This document shows positions 61,227 through 64,000 of a DNA stretch of 64,000 nucleotides, in pieces. The stretch covers positions 1 through 64,000 of the forward strand of contig NZ_LRUJ01000028.1 in the NCBI RefSeq assembly GCF_001548475.1, in the 5' to 3' direction. The notes beneath the pieces are model-generated. The model ran no database searches. It had not been told where the DNA came from and saw nothing but the letters and a program-made list of their open reading frames with translations. A program made the position numbers and the translations under genes. The stretch's first letter is position 1. Each line of letters starts with the position of its first letter. This DNA comes from Bordetella hinzii LMG 13501. Its GTDB lineage: Bacteria; Pseudomonadota; Gammaproteobacteria; Burkholderiales; Burkholderiaceae_B.

Positions 61227-61910
61227 TCCCTAATCGCAATCGTGCCCGCCGCCGGCGTGGGCAGCCGCGCCGGCGGCGGCGATATGCCCAAGCAATATCG
61301 TCCGCTGGGCGGCGTGCCCATGCTCAGGCGTGCCGTGCTCGCTCTTCTGGCCGATGCGCGGATCGCGCAGGTGAGGGTGGCCGTCAGCGCCGAGGACGGC
61401 TGGGTGGAAGAGGCCCTGCGGGGCCTGCCGCGCACCGTATGGCGTCCTTGCGGCGGCCCCACGCGCGCCGATACCGTGGCCGGCGCCCTGGCCGATGCCG
61501 CACTGCGGGACGACGCCTGGGTCCTGGTACACGATGCCGCCCGTCCGGGCCTGCCCGCCGAGGCGCTGGGCCGGCTGATCGACGCCTGCCTGGACGATGA
61601 GGTCGGCGGCCTGCTCGCGCTGCCCGTCCCCGACACCGTGAAGGCGGCGCAGCCGGGCGGGCCGGGCGGACCCTATGTGCGTGCCACGGTGGACCGGGAC
61701 GGCCTCTGGCTGGCCCAGACGCCGCAGATGTTCCGGGCCGGGCTGCTGGGCCATGCCCTGGCCCAGGCCCGCGAGCGCGGGCTGGCCGTGACCGACGAGG
61801 CGTCGGCCATCGAAGCGCAAGGGCTCGCGCCGCGCCTGGTGACCGGTTCGGCGCGCAATTTCAAGGTGACCTGGCCGGATGATTTCGCATTGATGGAAAA
61901 ATGGTTATGA
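61218..61910 (+). CDS. ispD: 2-C-methyl-D-erythritol 4-phosphate cytidylyltransferase
   Basis: This 230-residue enzyme joins methylerythritol phosphate to CTP in the non-mevalonate isoprenoid pathway. The nucleotide-binding N-terminus [20 protein letters not shown] and the patterns [12 protein letters not shown] and [13 protein letters not shown] are clear. Its stop overlaps the ispF start (ATGA), the common ispDF arrangement. No ribosome site precedes the ATG; the start is 28 bases from the divergent mfd start. Confidence 0.95.
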   Translation: MSESLIAIVPAAGVGSRAGGGDMPKQYRPLGGVPMLRRAVLALLADARIAQVRVAVSAEDGWVEEALRGLPRTVWRPCGGPTRADTVAGALADAALRDDAWVLVHDAARPGLPAEALGRLIDACLDDEVGGLLALPVPDTVKAAQPGGPGGPYVRATVDRDGLWLAQTPQMFRAGLLGHALAQARERGLAVTDEASAIEAQGLAPRLVTGSARNFKVTWPDDFALMEKWL

Positions 61911-62395
61911 CGCTTCCTTTTCGCATCGGACAGGGCTTTGACGTGCACGCCCTGGTCACCGGCCGCCCGCTCATCATCGGCGGCGTGCGCATCGAGCACA
62001 CCCATGGCCTGCTGGGCCATTCCGATGCCGACGTGCTGCTGCACGCCGTGACCGACGCGGTGTTGGGCGCGGCCGGCCTGGGTGATATCGGCCGCCATTT
62101 TCCCGATACGGATCCGCGCTTCAAGGGCGCGGACAGCCGGGTGCTGCTGCGCGAGGCGATGGCCCGCGTGCGCGAGGCCGGCTGGCAGGTGGTCAATGTC
62201 GACGCCACCGTGCATGCCCAGGCGCCCAAGATCGGCCCGCACGCCTCGGCCATGGCGGCCAATATCGCCGCCGACCTGGGCGTGGAGGTGGGCGCTGTCA
62301 ACATCAAGGCCAAGACCAACGAGGGGCTGGGCTATCTGGGGCGCAAGGAAGGCATAGCGGCCACGGTGGCCGCGCTCATCGCCCGCGCCGGCTGA
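61907..62395 (+). CDS. ispF: 2-C-methyl-D-erythritol 2,4-cyclodiphosphate synthase
   Basis: This 162-residue enzyme forms the cyclic diphosphate of the non-mevalonate isoprenoid pathway. The zinc ligands Asp12, His14 (GQGFDVHAL) and His46 (LLHAVTDA) are present, along with [19 protein letters not shown] and [17 protein letters not shown]. It forms trimers with active sites between subunits. The ATG at 61907 overlaps the ispD stop; an ATG six bases earlier is also in frame. A strong terminator follows. Confidence 0.96.
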   Translation: MTLPFRIGQGFDVHALVTGRPLIIGGVRIEHTHGLLGHSDADVLLHAVTDAVLGAAGLGDIGRHFPDTDPRFKGADSRVLLREAMARVREAGWQVVNVDATVHAQAPKIGPHASAMAANIAADLGVEVGAVNIKAKTNEGLGYLGRKEGIAATVAALIARAG

Positions 62396-62412
62396 ACCGC
62401 GGCGCGCCGATG

Positions 62413-62447
62413 AAAAAATACCGGCTCCATGGAGCCGGTATTTTTTT
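62413..62447. terminator. Bidirectional terminator between ispF and ahpD
   Basis: A perfect 22-base palindrome with arms TACCGGCTCCA and TGGAGCCGGTA is flanked by six A on the left and seven T on the right. It serves the convergent ispDF and ahpCD units. Confidence 0.93.
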
Positions 62448-62456
62448 GCCTGAGGC

Positions 62457-62975
62457 TTACTTGCCCTGGGCCGCCAGGGCCAGGGCCGCGGCGTTGATCA
62501 CCGAGGCGATGCGGCCGGCATCGCGCAGCTGTTCGGTGGACAGACCGTCTTTCTTCAGGTTCTCGTAGTGCGACTGCACGCAGAAGTGGCATTTGCCGAT
62601 GATGGAGGCCACCAGCGCGAAGAGCTCGAAGCGTTTTTTCTCGACCCCGCCGTGCGTGGCATAGGCATTCATGCGCAGCTGTGCCGGCAGGCTCTTGAGC
62701 TGGGCGTCGCCGCTCATCTCCACATAGGGATACCAGGTGTTGTTCATGCCCATGAGGGCCGCGGCCGTCAAGGCGGCGTTGGCGTCGGTTTCGGACAGGG
62801 CGCCCTTGAAGGCATTGATCAGAAAGGCGTTGCCCGATGCGTACGCGGCGGCCAGGGCCGCGCCCAGCGCGTCTTCCTGGGGCAGGGTGGAGCGGGCAAT
62901 CACGCTATCCAGATTCAGGCGAATATCCTTGGCCCAATCCGGCAGTTGATCCTTGATCGTAGAAAGGAATTCCAT
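62457..62975 (-). CDS. ahpD: Alkyl hydroperoxidase AhpD
   Basis: This 172-residue protein has the AhpD redox motif Cys129-x-x-Cys132 in IIGKCHFCVQSHYENLKK with His136 following. AhpD reduces AhpC, or has weak peroxidase activity itself, and helps clear organic peroxides. It lies 57 bases downstream of ahpC on the same strand and is probably co-transcribed. Length is normal, and all active-site residues are present. Confidence 0.94.
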   Translation of the reverse strand: MEFLSTIKDQLPDWAKDIRLNLDSVIARSTLPQEDALGAALAAAYASGNAFLINAFKGALSETDANAALTAAALMGMNNTWYPYVEMSGDAQLKSLPAQLRMNAYATHGGVEKKRFELFALVASIIGKCHFCVQSHYENLKKDGLSTEQLRDAGRIASVINAAALALAAQGK

Positions 62976-63032
62976 AGTTTTTACCTATAGTCTGGAGGGA
63001 GAAAAGGCCCGGACGAGCCGGGCCCCTTGGCA

Positions 63033-63581
63033 TTACAGCGTCGCGCCGCCCACGGAGCGGTTGCACGGGCACAGCTCGTCCGTTTGCAGGCCGTCCAGCA
63101 GACGCAGCACTTCTTCAGGGTTGCGGCCGACGTTCAGGTTGTTGACCGAAACGTGCTGGATGGTGTTGTCGGGGTCGACGATGAAGGTGGCGCGCAGCGC
63201 AACGCCGGCACCCTTCTCGCGCACGCCCAGCTGGTCGATCAGCGCGCCGGTGGTGTCGCCGAATTGGTAGTGGCCCAGCTTGTTCAGGTCCGGGTGCTCA
63301 CGGCGCCAGGCCAGCTTGACGAATTCGTTGTCGCTCGAACCGCCCAGCAGGACGGCGTCGCGGTCTTCGAAATCCTTGGCCAGCTTGTTGAAGCCGACGA
63401 TCTCGGTCGGGCACACGAAGGTGAAGTCCTTCGGGTAGAAATAGATCACCTTCCACTTGCCGGGGAACGAGCTTTCGGTGATTTCTTCAAAGGCGGAGAC
63501 GCCGTTTTCTTCGTGCTGATTGAAGCCGGGCTTGACGCCGGTGACCTTGAAAGGCTCGAGTTTGTCGCCAACAGTTTTCAT
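63033..63581 (-). CDS. ahpC: Peroxiredoxin AhpC
   Basis: This 182-residue peroxiredoxin has the peroxidatic Cys57 in FTFVCPTEIVGF and C-terminal cysteines Cys171 and Cys173 in DELCPCNR, one of which should resolve the disulfide. It reduces hydrogen peroxide, organic peroxides and peroxynitrite. No ahpF reductase gene is next to it; the ahpD gene downstream suggests AhpD-based recycling, as in mycobacteria and Bordetella-like bacteria. A sigma-70-like promoter lies about 55 bases before the ATG. Confidence 0.95.
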   Translation of the reverse strand: MKTVGDKLEPFKVTGVKPGFNQHEENGVSAFEEITESSFPGKWKVIYFYPKDFTFVCPTEIVGFNKLAKDFEDRDAVLLGGSSDNEFVKLAWRREHPDLNKLGHYQFGDTTGALIDQLGVREKGAGVALRATFIVDPDNTIQHVSVNNLNVGRNPEEVLRLLDGLQTDELCPCNRSVGGATL

Positions 63582-63635
63582 GTGGTACTCCCAATAAGTT
63601 GTTGGTGGAGGCGGGGGTTTAGCCCCAAACCACTA

Positions 63636-63663
63636 ATTTTACGCTATTGATTGGCCGTGTCTA
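63636..63663 (-). promoter_or_regulatory. Sigma-70-like promoter of ahpC
   Basis: On the minus strand, TAGACA (63658-63663) and TAAAAT (63636-63641) are each five of six to consensus with a 16-base spacer. The -35 lies inside the 3' end of the upstream kinase gene. No clear OxyR site was recognised. Confidence 0.6.
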
Positions 63664-64000
63664 ATTGATAATTTCTAAACTTGGCTTTGGGTAACTCTAT
63701 CCGGGCGGTCAGGCCGCCGCCGGGCCTGGGCAGCATCTTGAGCGAACCGCCGACATGCTTGAGCAGCCGCTCCACGATGGCCAGACCCAATCCCGCGCCG
63801 CTGACGCCGGTGCGCGCCGCCTCGCCACGCGAGAACGGCCGCAACAGCCGCTCGACCTCTTCGGGGGCGATGCCCGGACCGCGATCGGCGACCTCGATGG
63901 CCAGCGTATTGCCTTCGGATTGCACCGTCATGACCAGATGGGCCAGGCCGTCGGTCGAGCGGCCGTAGCGCCGCGCGTTTTCGATCAGGTTGCCGACGAT
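63644..64000 (-). CDS. EnvZ-like sensor histidine kinase (5' part cut by window edge)
   Basis: The frame runs off the right edge, so only the last 118 residues are seen. They form the ATP-binding part of a HisKA-type kinase: the N box NLIENARRYGRS at the very start, the G1 box VADRGPGIAPEE, the F region LLRPFSRGEAART and the G2 box SGAGLGLAIVERL. The sequence style fits the EnvZ/OmpB group, which includes the Bordetella RisS kinase, but the sensor part is not visible. A response regulator gene is expected upstream, outside the window. Confidence 0.88.
   Translation of the reverse strand: MVGNLIENARRYGRSTDGLAHLVMTVQSEGNTLAIEVADRGPGIAPEEVERLLRPFSRGEAARTGVSGAGLGLAIVERLLKHVGGSLKMLPRPGGGLTARIELPKAKFRNYQLDTANQ

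Noticed and set aside
63582-63700. OxyR binding site upstream of ahpC
   Set aside because: I looked for the ATAG-N7-CTAT pattern with correct spacing and did not find a convincing match, so only the promoter is reported.

Overview
The window is high-G+C DNA from a betaproteobacterium, most likely the Bordetella/Achromobacter group (Alcaligenaceae). The pointers are a Bug-type (tripartite tricarboxylate) receptor, a Bordetella-like classical porin, a nuoA-N operon followed by a DUF2818 gene, and an ahpD/ahpC pair. The species is inferred from gene families and order only. No rRNA, tRNA, CRISPR array or insertion sequence was seen.

Bases 1-8954 are the late end of a lambda-like (siphovirus-type) prophage, cut by the left edge of the window. 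It holds a glycine-rich fibre-like gene, a fibre-assembly-like gene, homologues of lambda tail genes L, K, I and J, two small tail-linked genes, a terminator, and a lysis cassette (putative holin, M15 endolysin, Rz-like spanin with a lipoprotein Rz1 nested in another frame). The prophage ends abruptly against a chromosomal AraC-type gene.

Bases 8951-17068 hold housekeeping and accessory genes: an AraC regulator, a Kef-type K+/H+ antiporter, a stand-alone HD-GYP protein, a PaaI-like thioesterase, an SPFH protein with a 32-residue membrane microprotein, a LysE/RhtB exporter, an autotransporter-barrel protein and a small lipoprotein. Bases 17250-26396 hold a complete Wsp surface-sensing operon (wspABCDEFR), ending in a diguanylate cyclase, followed by a YcgR/PilZ protein that would read the c-di-GMP made. 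Together with the HD-GYP protein, synthesis, binding and predicted breakdown of c-di-GMP are encoded within about 14 kb.

Bases 26425-40139 are a metabolic and regulatory patchwork. It includes a C45 Ntn-hydrolase with an orphan peptide-binding protein; a GntR regulator with a leaderless binding protein and an Rdx (SelW/T-like) protein; HxlR and LysR regulators; an AA_synth/Bug/hydroxyisobutyrate-dehydrogenase operon facing its own LysR gene; a lipid kinase/phosphoesterase/PAP2 triad; and a TetR-thioesterase-truncated dehydrogenase operon with a long palindromic operator.

Bases 40465-56770 carry a highly expressed porin gene and the 14-gene complex I operon. The operon is preceded by an extended -10 promoter with two overlapping inverted repeats. 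The right end (56842-64000) carries serB, mfd divergent from ispDF (with apparently leaderless starts), ahpD, ahpC, and the C-terminal part of an EnvZ-like histidine kinase cut by the window edge.
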